From the NCBI GenBank assembly GCA_947626365.1, contig CANQRW010000007.1:1-64000 (forward strand): a stretch of DNA of 64,000 nt, given 5' to 3'. This DNA comes from an uncultured Lachnospiraceae bacterium (GTDB lineage Bacteria; Bacillota; Clostridia; Lachnospirales; Lachnospiraceae). The translations under genes were made by a program, and so were the position numbers. Shown piece after piece: positions 19,930 to 30,013 of the stretch. The notes beneath the pieces were generated by a model. It saw nothing but the letters and a program-made list of their open reading frames with translations. It ran no database searches and had not been told where the DNA came from. How positions within the stretch are numbered: position 1 is the first letter of the stretch; each line of letters starts with the position of its first letter.

Positions 19930-21324
19930 TTATTCGTTTTTGCCGGACAGGAATTCATGGATTCCTCTGGCCCCGGCTCTTCCTGCCTCCATGGCCAGGA
20001 TCACCGTAGCCGCTCCCGTCACCGCGTCGCCTCCGGCGTAGACTCCTTCCTTGCTGGTCTTTCCGGTGGATTCTTCCGCCACGATGCATTTCCTCCGGTT
20101 GGTTTCCAGGCCCTTTGTGGTGCTGGAGATCAGCGGGTTGGGGGAGGTCCCCAGGGACATGATCACCGTGTCAAGCTCCATCTCAAACTCGCTTCCTGGA
20201 ATGGGTACCGGCCTTCTTCTTCCGGAGGCGTCCGGCTCGCCCAGCTCCATGCGGATGCACCGCATGCCCCGAACCCAGCCCTTCTCGTCAACCAGAATCT
20301 CTGTGGGGTTAGTCAGAAGGTCGAACTGGATGCCCTCCTCCTTGGCGTGGTGGACTTCCTCCACACGGGCGGGAAGTTCCGCCTCGCTTCTCCGGTAAAC
20401 GATGTGGACGTCGGCTCCCAGGCGCAGGGCCGTCCTGGCCGCGTCCATGGCCACGTTGCCGCCGCCAACTACCGCCACCTTTTTGCCGGCGGCAATGGGG
20501 GTATCGTAATCATCCCGGAAGGCTTTCATCAGATTGCTCCTGGTCAGGTATTCGTTGGCGGAGAACACGCCGTTGGCGTTCTCACCGGGAATCCCCATGA
20601 ACATGGGAAGACCGGCGCCGGAGCCGATAAACACGGCCTCAAAGCCCTCTTCCTCCAGAAGCTCGTCGATGGTCACGGATTTGCCGATGACCACGTCGGT
20701 CTCGATCTTCACGCCCAGCTTCTTCACGTTCTCAATCTCTGTCTTTACCACCGTATCCTTAGGCAGACGGAACTCGGGAATTCCGTAAATCAGCACGCCG
20801 CCCGGCTGGTGCAGGGCCTCGAAAATCGTCACCTCATAGCCCATCTTGGCCAGGTCGCCGGCGCAGGTCAGACCGGAAGGTCCGGAACCGATGACCGCCA
20901 CCTTATGGCCGTTGGTCTTCTCCGGCGCTGCCGGGACAAAACCGTTCTCCCGGGACCAGTCGGCTACGAAACGCTCCAGCTTGCCGATGGAAATGGGCTC
21001 TCCCTTGATGCCACGGACGCAGACGCCCTCGCACTGGCTCTCCTGGGGACATACCCGCCCGCAGACTGCCGGCAGAGCCGACGCCTGAGCGATCACCTTG
21101 GCCGCCGCCTCGAAATCGCCGTTCTCCACTTCCTTAATAAAGCCCGGAATGTTGATGGACACCGGACAGCCGCTCATGCAGCGGGCGTTCTTACATTTCA
21201 GGCACCGGGATGCCTCCGTCATGGCCTCTTCTTTATTATATCCAAGGCATACCTCGTCAAAATTGGCAGCCCTCACCTTGGGGTCCTGTTCACGGACCGG
21301 AACTTTCTTCAGCACATCCATCAC
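19930..21324 (-). CDS. NADPH-dependent glutamate synthase-like/NfnB-SudA-type flavoprotein
   Basis: ARCMSGCPVSINIPGFI, CGRVCPQESQCEGVC, GSGPSGLTCAGDLAKMGYEVTIFEA, GGGNVAMDAART; 4-nt overlap with the upstream FNR-like gene. Confidence 0.93.
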   Translation of the reverse strand: MMDVLKKVPVREQDPKVRAANFDEVCLGYNKEEAMTEASRCLKCKNARCMSGCPVSINIPGFIKEVENGDFEAAAKVIAQASALPAVCGRVCPQESQCEGVCVRGIKGEPISIGKLERFVADWSRENGFVPAAPEKTNGHKVAVIGSGPSGLTCAGDLAKMGYEVTIFEALHQPGGVLIYGIPEFRLPKDTVVKTEIENVKKLGVKIETDVVIGKSVTIDELLEEEGFEAVFIGSGAGLPMFMGIPGENANGVFSANEYLTRSNLMKAFRDDYDTPIAAGKKVAVVGGGNVAMDAARTALRLGADVHIVYRRSEAELPARVEEVHHAKEEGIQFDLLTNPTEILVDEKGWVRGMRCIRMELGEPDASGRRRPVPIPGSEFEMELDTVIMSLGTSPNPLISSTTKGLETNRRKCIVAEESTGKTSKEGVYAGGDAVTGAATVILAMEAGRAGARGIHEFLSGKNE

Positions 21325-22226
21325 TTGTCACCTCCGCAATTTCCGCAGCCGCCGTGGTGGGTATCGCCCTCCTGAAGCTTCAGGAGCGCTCTGCCCTCCT
21401 GGGTCTTATACATCTGCTGCCGCTTCATGGCCTCGTCAAAATTCACCAGATGGCCGTCAAACTCCGGCCCGTCCACACAGGCAAACTTCACCTGATCTCC
21501 TACGGTCAGACGGCAGGCTCCGCACATGCCGGTTCCGTCCACCATAATCGGGTTCATGCTGACGATGGTATGGATTCCCAGTTCTTTGGTCAGCAGGCAG
21601 ACAAACTTCATCATGATCATGGGGCCGATGGCCACGCACACGTCATAATGCTTTCCTTCCTTCTCCACCAGCTCCCGCAGGACGTCGGTGCCCATGCCCT
21701 TTCTCACATAGGAGCCGTCGTCGGTGGTTATGTAAAGATTGCCGGCTACCGCCCTCATCTCTTCTTCCAGAATGATCATTTCTTTGTTCCTGGCGCCTAC
21801 GATCACATCCGCGTCCACGCCGTGTTCATGAAGCCATTTCACCTGGGGATACACAGGAGCGGTGCCAAGGCCTCCCGCCACGAAGACGATCTTCTTCGCC
21901 TTCAGGCTCTCCGGATCCTCGTTGACAAACTCTGACGGCCTGCCCAGAGGCCCTACAAAGTCCTGGAACGCGTCTCCCGCCTTCAGTTCACACATTCTCT
22001 GGGTGGAAGCGCCCACTATCTGGATCACGATGGTGACTGTGCCCTTCTCCCTGTCATAATCACAGATGGTCAGAGGGATCCTCTCTCCCACCTCATCCAT
22101 CTTCACAATCACAAACTCGCCGGGCAGACAGGATTTGGCGACTCTGGGCGCTTTCACGTCCATGAGATAAATCTTGTCCGCCAGCTTCTCAGCCTTCAAA
22201 ATCTGAAACATGCGACTCCTCCTCAT
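21321..22226 (-). CDS. Ferredoxin-NADP reductase alpha subunit (NfnA/SudB-like)
   Basis: RIPLTICDYDREKGTVTIVIQIVG, FVGPLGRPSE, GGLGTAPVYPQVKWL, GTGMCGACRLTVG. Confidence 0.92.
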   Translation of the reverse strand: MRRSRMFQILKAEKLADKIYLMDVKAPRVAKSCLPGEFVIVKMDEVGERIPLTICDYDREKGTVTIVIQIVGASTQRMCELKAGDAFQDFVGPLGRPSEFVNEDPESLKAKKIVFVAGGLGTAPVYPQVKWLHEHGVDADVIVGARNKEMIILEEEMRAVAGNLYITTDDGSYVRKGMGTDVLRELVEKEGKHYDVCVAIGPMIMMKFVCLLTKELGIHTIVSMNPIMVDGTGMCGACRLTVGDQVKFACVDGPEFDGHLVNFDEAMKRQQMYKTQEGRALLKLQEGDTHHGGCGNCGGDK

Positions 22227-22357
22227 GCTCTGTATTCCTATTCAGTACTGCGTATTTTGTCGTTCCTACTATATTAACACTTTGGAAATGATATGGCAAT
22301 CGAAAATTTGAGGAAAATAAACGCGGCGGGCCAGACAAATAAAACGCCTCTCCGGGT

Positions 22358-23125
22358 TTAAACGACCGTCTCGTCAAGAAGAAAATCAATCACGCCGATA
22401 TTGAGGACGCCGCTGTCATCATACCACCGTTTCCGGATATCATGCCGCACAATGATTTTCGGAAACGAGTCGCCGGTCAAAGAAAGCGGTTTGTTTTCGG
22501 CGGCGGATTTTTCATCCGTTTCCAGGGCGTACGCTGACTGGATGTAAGTCTTTTTGCCGCCTTTCGCCGCGACAAAATCAATCTCTCTTGCGGTGCGGAC
22601 CGTTTGCCCTGACTTATTTTTTTCGGTTCCGTATACGATTCCGACATCCACCGAGCAGCCGCGAATCCGCAAATCGTTATAGAGGATGTTTTCCATAATG
22701 TGAGTCATTTCCTGCTGCCGAAAACCGATTCGGGCATTTCTCAAACCGACGTCATCGCAATAATATTTATTAGGATAGTCAAAATAATCCTTGCCCTTCA
22801 CATCGAAGCGACGGCATTCCTCGAACAGATACGCGTCGGCAAGATGCGAGAGATACGACGTTACGGTGTTGGGCGCCACCGCGTTCTCTCCCGACAAACG
22901 CCGCTTTGAGTTGAGCGCGTTCGCAATATTATTAGGATTGGTAAGAGAACCGACGGAAGAACAGATTAAATCCAATACCGCCGAAAGTACGTCCTCCCTT
23001 TTGATTTTTTTGCGTTCGACAATGTCCTTAAGGTAAACTTCCGAAAAGAGCGACTTCAGATAATCCATCTTCGCCGCTTCGTCAGGATGCGATAAAATCA
23101 GCGGCACTGTTTCAATTTGAAAAAA
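22358..23125 (-). pseudogene. 5'-truncated DUF4143-containing AAA ATPase
   Basis: Retains YLKSLFSEVYLKDIVERKKIK...NPNNIANALNSKRR...VSYLSHLADAYLFEECRRFDVKGK...EIDFVAAKGGKK but no P-loop N-terminal half; residues before about FFQIETVPLIL look non-native. Confidence 0.75.
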
Positions 23126-23242
23126 ATATACACAAATATGTAGCGCGCAGAGGCTGCCTGATGATATACTTAAGATAATAAGGCAGGCGTCTCCGCATAC
23201 GGAACGAACAGAAGGCACGCCTGAGTATCAGGAGGAATTCAG

Positions 23243-24193
23243 ATGGAACAGATCGCACTTATAAATGAACTTCGCAATAATATCAATAAAGTCATTGTGG
23301 GACGGAACGACACCGTAGACTTTCTCCTCACCGCCCTCATCGCCAGAGGCCATGTCCTTCTGGAAGACGTGCCGGGAACCGGCAAGACCATGCTGGCCAA
23401 GACCATGTCCAAAAGCATGGACCTGAAATTCGCCCGGATCCAGTTCACGCCGGACCTGCTGCCTTCCGATGTGACAGGCTTAAACTACTTTGACCAGCAG
23501 GAAAACTGCTTTGTCCTCCGCCAGGGGCCTGTATTCACCAATATTCTTCTGGCGGACGAGATCAACCGGGCCACTCCCAGAACCCAGTCCAGCCTTCTGG
23601 AATCCATGGAGGAGCTGCAGGTGACCATCGACGGGGAGACCTACGCTTTGGAAGAGCCCTTCCTGGTCATCGCCACCCAGAATCCGGTGGAGACCGCCGG
23701 AACCTATCCCCTGCCGGAGGCCCAGATGGACCGCTTCCTCATGCAGATTTCCATGGGCTATCCCAACAAGACCGAGGAACTGGCGATTCTGGACCGTTTC
23801 GGAGGGGAGAATCCTCTGGATGGACTGGAACCGGTCTGCACCGGCCAGGAACTTCTGGAGCTTCGCCGCCAGTCTGTCAATGTGTACGTCCACCCTGTAT
23901 TAAAAGATTATCTTATCGAACTTGTCCAGTCCACCCGTTCGGACAGCCAAATCCTAAACGGCGTCAGCCCCAGAGGAAGCCTGGCTCTCTTCCGCGCCGT
24001 CCGCGCCTACGCCATGGTGCAGGGCCGGGACTACGCAGTCCCTGAGGATATCAAGACACTGGCCGTTCCCGTGCTGGCGCACCGCATCATCACGGCCAGA
24101 ACCTTCGGCATGCAGGCTTCCGCTGCCGATACCATCACGCGGCTGCTGGAAAGCGTGCCGCTTCCTACGGAAGATTGGGGAACACGTCTATGA
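23243..24193 (+). CDS. MoxR family AAA ATPase
   Basis: GHVLLEDVPGTGKTMLAKTMS, LLADEINRATPRTQSSLLE, ATQNPVETAGTYPLPEAQMDRFL. Confidence 0.96.
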   Translation: MEQIALINELRNNINKVIVGRNDTVDFLLTALIARGHVLLEDVPGTGKTMLAKTMSKSMDLKFARIQFTPDLLPSDVTGLNYFDQQENCFVLRQGPVFTNILLADEINRATPRTQSSLLESMEELQVTIDGETYALEEPFLVIATQNPVETAGTYPLPEAQMDRFLMQISMGYPNKTEELAILDRFGGENPLDGLEPVCTGQELLELRRQSVNVYVHPVLKDYLIELVQSTRSDSQILNGVSPRGSLALFRAVRAYAMVQGRDYAVPEDIKTLAVPVLAHRIITARTFGMQASAADTITRLLESVPLPTEDWGTRL

Positions 24194-25554
24194 AACTTGC
24201 CGTAGTCATCGCGGCCGTCTGGCTGATCGCCATGCTTCAGACCGCTGTCTTCCGCTGTTTCTGGAAGAGAAATCTGTCGGTCAGACTCCGGTTCTGCCAG
24301 CCCGCCGCCGTGGAGGGCGAGACCGCTCAGCTGAAAGAGATCATCACCAACCGCAAATATCTCCCCCTCCCTGTCCTTCACGTAAAATTTCAGATGGGAA
24401 AATATCTGATCTTTACCGCTTCCAACAACTTCAAAATTACCGACCAGAATTACCGAAGCGATATTTTCTCCTGCATGCCCTGGCAGGAAATCCGGCGGAC
24501 GCTGGATTTCTCCTGCAAAAAACGGGGATACTACCGGATCAGCCACATCGATCTGGTCAGCTACGACCTTTTCTTTCTGGCTCATTTCGTCCATTCCGTC
24601 CCGGAAGACACCGCCATGTACGTGTATCCTGGGCCGGCGGACCCGGTGCGCCTGGAACTGCCCCTGAAAAATCTGATGGGACAGATCCTGGCCAGGCAGG
24701 CCCTTCTGCGGGACCCCTTTGAAACCCAGGGGATCCGGCCCTACCGGACCTACGATCCCTATAAAAATGTCAACTGGAAGGCCACTGCCCACACAGGAGA
24801 GCTTCAGGTCAACGTCTTCACTCCCGCTTCTTCCTGGCAGGTAGTGTTTCTCCTGGATACGGACTCCGACCGGGTCTGGGGAGACGACGATCTGACAGAA
24901 GAATCCATCCGCCTGTGCGGTTCCATGGCTCAATCCATGATCGATAAGGGAATCCCTGTGGCTGTCTACAGCAACGGTATCGACTGTCTCAGCGGGAAGC
25001 CTTCCCGGATCGAGGCCGGCGCCGGACGGGAACATCTGAAGGCTATTATGGAACTGCTGGCAAGGCTTCAGTTTGCCGCCAAGACGCCATTGTCCATGGC
25101 CGCGTTAAAGGCTCTGGCAGGCGTGAACCTGATGACGGCGGACTACGCGGAGCGGGATGGACTGGGTTCGGAACAGAAAGCTGCGGCTGGGAATGCCGCT
25201 GCCGAAACCGGCGGAACCGGCAGCAGGCAGGCGGCTGCCACTGGAAGCGGCGGCGACGTTTCTGCAGAAAATAAGTCTGCCGCCGGAGATACCTACCTTC
25301 CTATGGAGCAGCTGATCTCCTTCCTGGCTGAAGGAGAAAACGGCGGTTACGGCTCAGATTCCGCAGTGTACGTGCTGATTTCTCCGGTACAGAGAGATTC
25401 CCTTTCCTATGCGTTTGACAGCCTCTGCCTGAAGAGCCCCGGTTCCCAGTGGATTCTTCCCAGACGGCCGGATGATAAACTGTTTGTGGCTTACCCGAAG
25501 CATGCCGAAATCTATGAGTGGGAGGTGCCTTATGGTCGTACGCAAGTTATTTAA
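24190..25554 (+). CDS. DUF58 domain-containing protein
   Basis: GIRPYRTYDPYKNVNWKATAHTGELQVNVFTP...VVFLLDTDSD; ATGA overlap with moxR. Confidence 0.88.
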   Translation: MKLAVVIAAVWLIAMLQTAVFRCFWKRNLSVRLRFCQPAAVEGETAQLKEIITNRKYLPLPVLHVKFQMGKYLIFTASNNFKITDQNYRSDIFSCMPWQEIRRTLDFSCKKRGYYRISHIDLVSYDLFFLAHFVHSVPEDTAMYVYPGPADPVRLELPLKNLMGQILARQALLRDPFETQGIRPYRTYDPYKNVNWKATAHTGELQVNVFTPASSWQVVFLLDTDSDRVWGDDDLTEESIRLCGSMAQSMIDKGIPVAVYSNGIDCLSGKPSRIEAGAGREHLKAIMELLARLQFAAKTPLSMAALKALAGVNLMTADYAERDGLGSEQKAAAGNAAAETGGTGSRQAAATGSGGDVSAENKSAAGDTYLPMEQLISFLAEGENGGYGSDSAVYVLISPVQRDSLSYAFDSLCLKSPGSQWILPRRPDDKLFVAYPKHAEIYEWEVPYGRTQVI

Positions 25555-26476
25555 TTACTGGATTTCCAAAAACAGAAGCGGCTTTTTCTCCTTTGCCGCT
25601 TTCTGCCTGGGCGCCGCCTATCTTGTGGGATTTGTGATGATGCATTACGAAATGCAGGAGATGTCGGTCCTGCTGAGACGGATTGCCTTCATCGGCTTTC
25701 TCATTCTGGCCGTCATGTTCCTGATCCATCAGAACCTGAATGCCTTTTATGATTTTCTGAATCTGTTTAAGGACACGGACCACCTGCCTCAGAAACAGAT
25801 TTCCTTCGTCAACTCCTTCTGTATGACCGTGTTCCTGGGCATCTCCATGATCGCTTCCCTGATCCTGGTATACGCAACAGAGCCCATCTGGCAGGCCATT
25901 TATGACTGGATCACCAGCCAGCCGGAGATGTCCGCGCCGGAACCGATCATACCGGAGACGATGGGAGGCGGCATGGATCTGGAGCAGCTGAGGAAACTGA
26001 TGGACGCCGGTCCCAAGGCCCCCGAATGGTTCAAATACATCTGGCAGGCCTTTGATATCGTCATGTTCGTCCTGTTCTGGGTGTTCGTCATTTTTGCCCT
26101 GCGCGCCATGCTTCGCAATATCTGGGGCTTCATCATCAAACCCCGGCATTTTGACGAGGACGAAAAAATCTACTTAAAGCCCACCCTGAACATGCCTCTT
26201 GCGGGGAACGGACCGAACGCCGACGCCAAGAAAGATTCCGGTCTCCGCTACCTGGTCTCCGCCGACGCCCGGATCCGCCGTCATTACAAAAAGACGATTC
26301 TGACCGGCCGGAAGCAGAAAAATCAGGCTTCCGCCCCGCCGGAATGGGCCTCCCCCACGGAACTGGAGCTGTCCGCCGCCATCGACGACCAGACGCTCCA
26401 CCAGCTTTACGAGAAGGCCCGATACAGCCGCGAAGAATGCACGGAAGAGGAGTGGAAACGGATTTCAGGCTCCTGA
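25532..26476 (+). CDS. Membrane protein with DUF4129-like C-terminus
   Basis: Several TM segments, C-terminal LHQLYEKARYSREECTEEEWKR; overlaps the DUF58 gene. Confidence 0.75.
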   Translation: MVVRKLFNYWISKNRSGFFSFAAFCLGAAYLVGFVMMHYEMQEMSVLLRRIAFIGFLILAVMFLIHQNLNAFYDFLNLFKDTDHLPQKQISFVNSFCMTVFLGISMIASLILVYATEPIWQAIYDWITSQPEMSAPEPIIPETMGGGMDLEQLRKLMDAGPKAPEWFKYIWQAFDIVMFVLFWVFVIFALRAMLRNIWGFIIKPRHFDEDEKIYLKPTLNMPLAGNGPNADAKKDSGLRYLVSADARIRRHYKKTILTGRKQKNQASAPPEWASPTELELSAAIDDQTLHQLYEKARYSREECTEEEWKRISGS

Positions 26477-26508
26477 TTTCCGCTCTCACTCCTCTTCTGT
26501 CTCCGGTT

Positions 26509-26685
26509 TTATCCAACCAGCTTCTTCACACATTTTTTAATCTTCTTTTTACAGTGTCCGCAGCCTTTGCCGGCGCCGGTAGCTTTCCGGACCTCCTTGG
26601 CGGTGACGGCCCCGCCCTCTATGGCGTCGGCAATGTCGCCCTTGGTCACATGGCGGCAGGAACACACAACTTTCTTGCGGTTCAT
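26509..26685 (-). CDS. Bfd-like [2Fe-2S]-binding protein
   Basis: 58 aa: MNRKKVVCSCRHVTKGDIADAIEGGAVTAKEVRKATGAGKGCGHCKKKIKKCVKKLVG; CxC...CxxC. Confidence 0.8.
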   Translation of the reverse strand: MNRKKVVCSCRHVTKGDIADAIEGGAVTAKEVRKATGAGKGCGHCKKKIKKCVKKLVG

Positions 26686-26709
26686 AACGGCTTTACCGAA
26701 CCGTCCGGC

Positions 26710-27225
26710 TTACAGCACCAGGGACGGAGCGGAATACACTCTGCCAGCCAGCTCATTGTCCAGCATATACAGAGCTCTGGCATCGGAGCCGAACAGCTCG
26801 TACTTCTTGATCAGGCCCTCAGCGTTGGTCTCCTCCTCGCCCTGCTCCTTCACAAACCAGTCCAGAAACTGCATGGTGCGGTAATCTTTCACCTCATGGG
26901 CGGCGTCGTAAATAGTATGGATCAGGCCGGTCACATACTGCTCGTGCTCGTAGCCGGCATGAAGGGGATCGTCATATTTGGCAAATACCTTATCCGGCTT
27001 GTCGATGGCGTCCAGAGTCACCTTGCAGCCGTTATTCTGGAGATACTGAAGCATCAGCATGGCGTGATCCCGCTCCTCCTGAGCCTGGATCCGATACCAG
27101 TTGGCAAAGCCGTCCAGGCCCTGCTCCACATAATAGTTGGAAAAATCCAGGTACAGATACGCGGAATAAAACTCCTTGTTGATCTGAGTGTTTAAAAGCT
27201 CTGCTACTTTTGCGTCTAACATCAT
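26710..27225 (-). CDS. Ferritin
   Basis: LLNTQINKEFYSAYLYLDFSNYYVEQGLDGFANWYRIQAQEERDHAMLMLQYL; RBS aaggagg. Confidence 0.96.
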   Translation of the reverse strand: MMLDAKVAELLNTQINKEFYSAYLYLDFSNYYVEQGLDGFANWYRIQAQEERDHAMLMLQYLQNNGCKVTLDAIDKPDKVFAKYDDPLHAGYEHEQYVTGLIHTIYDAAHEVKDYRTMQFLDWFVKEQGEEETNAEGLIKKYELFGSDARALYMLDNELAGRVYSAPSLVL

Positions 27226-27338
27226 TCTTCCTCCTTGCATCTCATTGATGAAGCCCATATGTCCATTATGGCCCGAAAGCCTCTGTCCATACCGGCTTTT
27301 GTGACCATTCTAGCACCGCCGGCGAAAAATGTCACCAC

Positions 27339-27406
27339 TTTTCATGGATTTTTCACGGATTTTTGCACAGATTTTTGTGGCCTTGGGGAATCCTTTTGGG
27401 GAATCC
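27339..27406. repeat. Short tandem repeats (11-12 bp and 12-13 bp units)
   Basis: TTTTCATGGAT TTTTCACGGAT TTTTGCACAGAT TTTTGTGG... then cTTGGGGAATCC tTTTGGGGAATCC. Confidence 0.65.
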
Positions 27407-27473
27407 GCATTTCCGGATCCGTCCCGGTCTCCGGGAAAGCAGCACGAAGCCTGCACGCGCACCGGAACAAGAA

Positions 27474-28067
27474 TCATCCCACATGGAAGAAAAGTCCCGC
27501 TTTCTTAAGCACCGGACGCACCGCCGAGTACACCACAACCACCACGATGGTTCCCGCAATGGCGTTGATAAAAGTCACGCCTGCCGCCCAGGTAGACATG
27601 ATGGCGGCTGCAGGAGCTCCCACGCCAAGGACATAATTCTTATAGAAATATCCTACAATCGGATCCATGATCACATTGAAACCCAGCCCTGCAATGGACG
27701 CCAGGAGAGACCATTTGATCACATATCCCGTGTCATGATCCTCTGTGATATGGGCGATCCGGTGGGCCACAAAGCCTGACACCAGCCCGATGCACAGCTT
27801 CAGGAAAAAGGTCTTGGGCGCGCTGGTCACATAAGCCGGATCGATGATATCCGCGATGGTCATTCCCAGGGCACCTGCCAGACCGCCATAGCCGCCGCCC
27901 AGAAGGAGAGCCGCCAGCACGCAGAAGGCGTTTCCGATATGTAAGGCCACCATATCGCCGCCAAAGGTGGGAATGGGAATCTTTAAAAAGGTAAACGCCA
28001 CATAGCAAAGGGCGGCCATCAGGCCTGTAACTACAATCTTATATGTCTTCTCATTTTCCCGGTTCAT
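27474..28067 (-). CDS. ECF transporter S component family protein
   Basis: TGLMAALCYVAFTFLKIPIP...HIGNAFCVLAALLLGGGYGGLAGALGMTIADI. Confidence 0.88.
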   Translation of the reverse strand: MNRENEKTYKIVVTGLMAALCYVAFTFLKIPIPTFGGDMVALHIGNAFCVLAALLLGGGYGGLAGALGMTIADIIDPAYVTSAPKTFFLKLCIGLVSGFVAHRIAHITEDHDTGYVIKWSLLASIAGLGFNVIMDPIVGYFYKNYVLGVGAPAAAIMSTWAAGVTFINAIAGTIVVVVVYSAVRPVLKKAGLFFHVG

Positions 28068-28221
28068 AAAATTATCACTCCTTTTGTCTGCTTGGATTGT
28101 TTCCCATCATAGCACACAATTGGAGTGATAATAATATCCAGATTCATTCAATTTTATAATACCAGATTCCGGCAGTTCCAATCCGCTGTCCGGTCTTTTT
28201 CGCCTTCGCCCTGGCTGCCGC

Positions 28222-29445
28222 TTACGGTTTCTGTCCTGTGTCCGCTTTTTCTGTTGCTTCTGGGCTCTGCGCTGCGGCTGCTTTCTCTGCCGCTTCCGCT
28301 TTTTGTCCTGCGTCCGCGGCCTCCGGCCCTCTGCTCTCCTGCCCGGCAGAACTCTTCCTGCCCGGCAGACGCAGTTTCCTCATCTTTCTTTTCCCCCCGG
28401 TTTTCCGAATAACGGCCTTTATGATCAGCCAGATGACAGCCAGCACCACCAGCAGAAGCACGATCGACGGCAGGGAAGACAAAAACCACACAAACAGATC
28501 CACAAGGCCCGTCCCCACGCCTTCCAGGTTCCGCTTAAAGCCCTTCTGAATCCTGGTGAGAACAGAATCCGGCTCCGTGGGCGTGAACACTCCCACCTCC
28601 TGAACGTCAATATGTACCGTACTGTAATCCACCTGATTATCATAGGTCCTCAGCTGGGACTCATACCCTTCCAGCTGATAACGGATCTCTGAAAGCCGGG
28701 ACTCCAGGGCAATGATGGAATCCACGGAATCCGCCTGCTCCAGAAGCTCCCACAGCCGCTCCTGCTCGATAGTCAGGGATTTCTTCCTGCTCTCCACATC
28801 CGTGTACTGCAGGGTCACATCCTCCACACTCTCGGAGCGGTTGATCACATTGCTCTGCTCCGATACCTGATCAAGAAACCCATCCAGCTTATGGCTGGGC
28901 ACCCGCACCGTCAGATACGCATACCTGCGGCTGACGCCGGAATAGGATATGCTGTTGCCGGACACATCCGACTGCTCGATATATCCGCCATCGCTTTCCA
29001 CTGCCTGACTGATCTTACCCAGCAGATTCTCAAACTCCGTGGTCTCCACGCTCAGACTCACTGTGCGGATCAGCTTCCGGTTCGCCTTTGACGTCTGCTC
29101 GCCGTCATTCCCTTCGGAACCGGTTCCGATATCTTCTTCCGCTTCCTCCGGCATGGGAATCTCCGTCATACTGGTATCAAAAGCTCTCTCGTATCCGCCG
29201 GCCTCGCCGTCATAGGCATAAACCCCTCCCGCGTCCATTGCGGCGGCCGTTGTCTCAGCTATTGTCTCCACCATAGCTGGCTCCGCCATGTACCTATCCA
29301 CCCGAGGGGCCTGTCCCCCGAAGGTGTTGGCGGCTGAATTCGTCGCGGCAGTCCCGCTGCTTCCTCCGCCGCAGGCGCTGACCGCAAACACTGCCAGCAT
29401 GACGACCATCAGGATGGCCGCCGTCCTTTCGAACATTTTCTTCAT
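28222..29445 (-). CDS. DUF4349 domain-containing lipoprotein-like protein
   Basis: Lipobox-like FAVSACGGG, RKLIRTVSLSVETTEFENLLGKISQAVESDGGYIEQ, C-terminal TM and Ala/Glu/Lys-rich tail. Confidence 0.85.
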   Translation of the reverse strand: MKKMFERTAAILMVVMLAVFAVSACGGGSSGTAATNSAANTFGGQAPRVDRYMAEPAMVETIAETTAAAMDAGGVYAYDGEAGGYERAFDTSMTEIPMPEEAEEDIGTGSEGNDGEQTSKANRKLIRTVSLSVETTEFENLLGKISQAVESDGGYIEQSDVSGNSISYSGVSRRYAYLTVRVPSHKLDGFLDQVSEQSNVINRSESVEDVTLQYTDVESRKKSLTIEQERLWELLEQADSVDSIIALESRLSEIRYQLEGYESQLRTYDNQVDYSTVHIDVQEVGVFTPTEPDSVLTRIQKGFKRNLEGVGTGLVDLFVWFLSSLPSIVLLLVVLAVIWLIIKAVIRKTGGKRKMRKLRLPGRKSSAGQESRGPEAADAGQKAEAAEKAAAAQSPEATEKADTGQKP

Positions 29446-29592
29446 AAATGAATCCTCCCTTTTCTGTGGGTGCAAAGAACGCTCACATCTGTTCCATACG
29501 CTATTCTACCACAGATAAAGAGAGGATTTCAGCGGATTTTCCTTAAAAAATCCCTACGTTATGTTTAATTTCCCGGTTGCGGCCGCAGATCT

Positions 29593-30009
29593 TCACTGGA
29601 TGTCGGAGACGGCAAACAGAGCCGCTTCCATATCGTCCGTAACCGGAATCTCCCTTAATTCATAGGTCGGAAAATCCATCTCATAAAGATTCTTTCGGCG
29701 CGTAACCGTAAGCCTGCCGCTCATGGTATCAAACTCCACCTTATCCGAACTTCTGTCGTAAAAGTTCAGTATGACAAAAGCGGACGCCAGCGTGGCGTGA
29801 CCGCACAGCTCCACCTCCGTGCCGGGAGTGAACCAGCGGAGATGATAGTCGGAATCCTCTTTCACAATAAACGCCGTTTCCGACAGATTGTTTTCCCCTG
29901 CGACCTGCATCATCCACCGCTCTTCGGGCCATCTGTCCATGACGCATACGGCGGCGGGATTGCCGCTGAACACCTTATCGGTAAAAGCGTCTACAATATA
30001 CTGTCTCAT
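29593..30009 (-). pseudogene. Truncated PhzF family protein (N-terminal half only)
   Basis: YIVDAFTDKVFSGNPAAVCVMD, NLSETAFIVKE, LRWFTPGTEVELCGHATLASAFV; ends at 138 aa, while the family is normally about 260-300 aa. Confidence 0.8.
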
Positions 30010-30013
30010 GATC

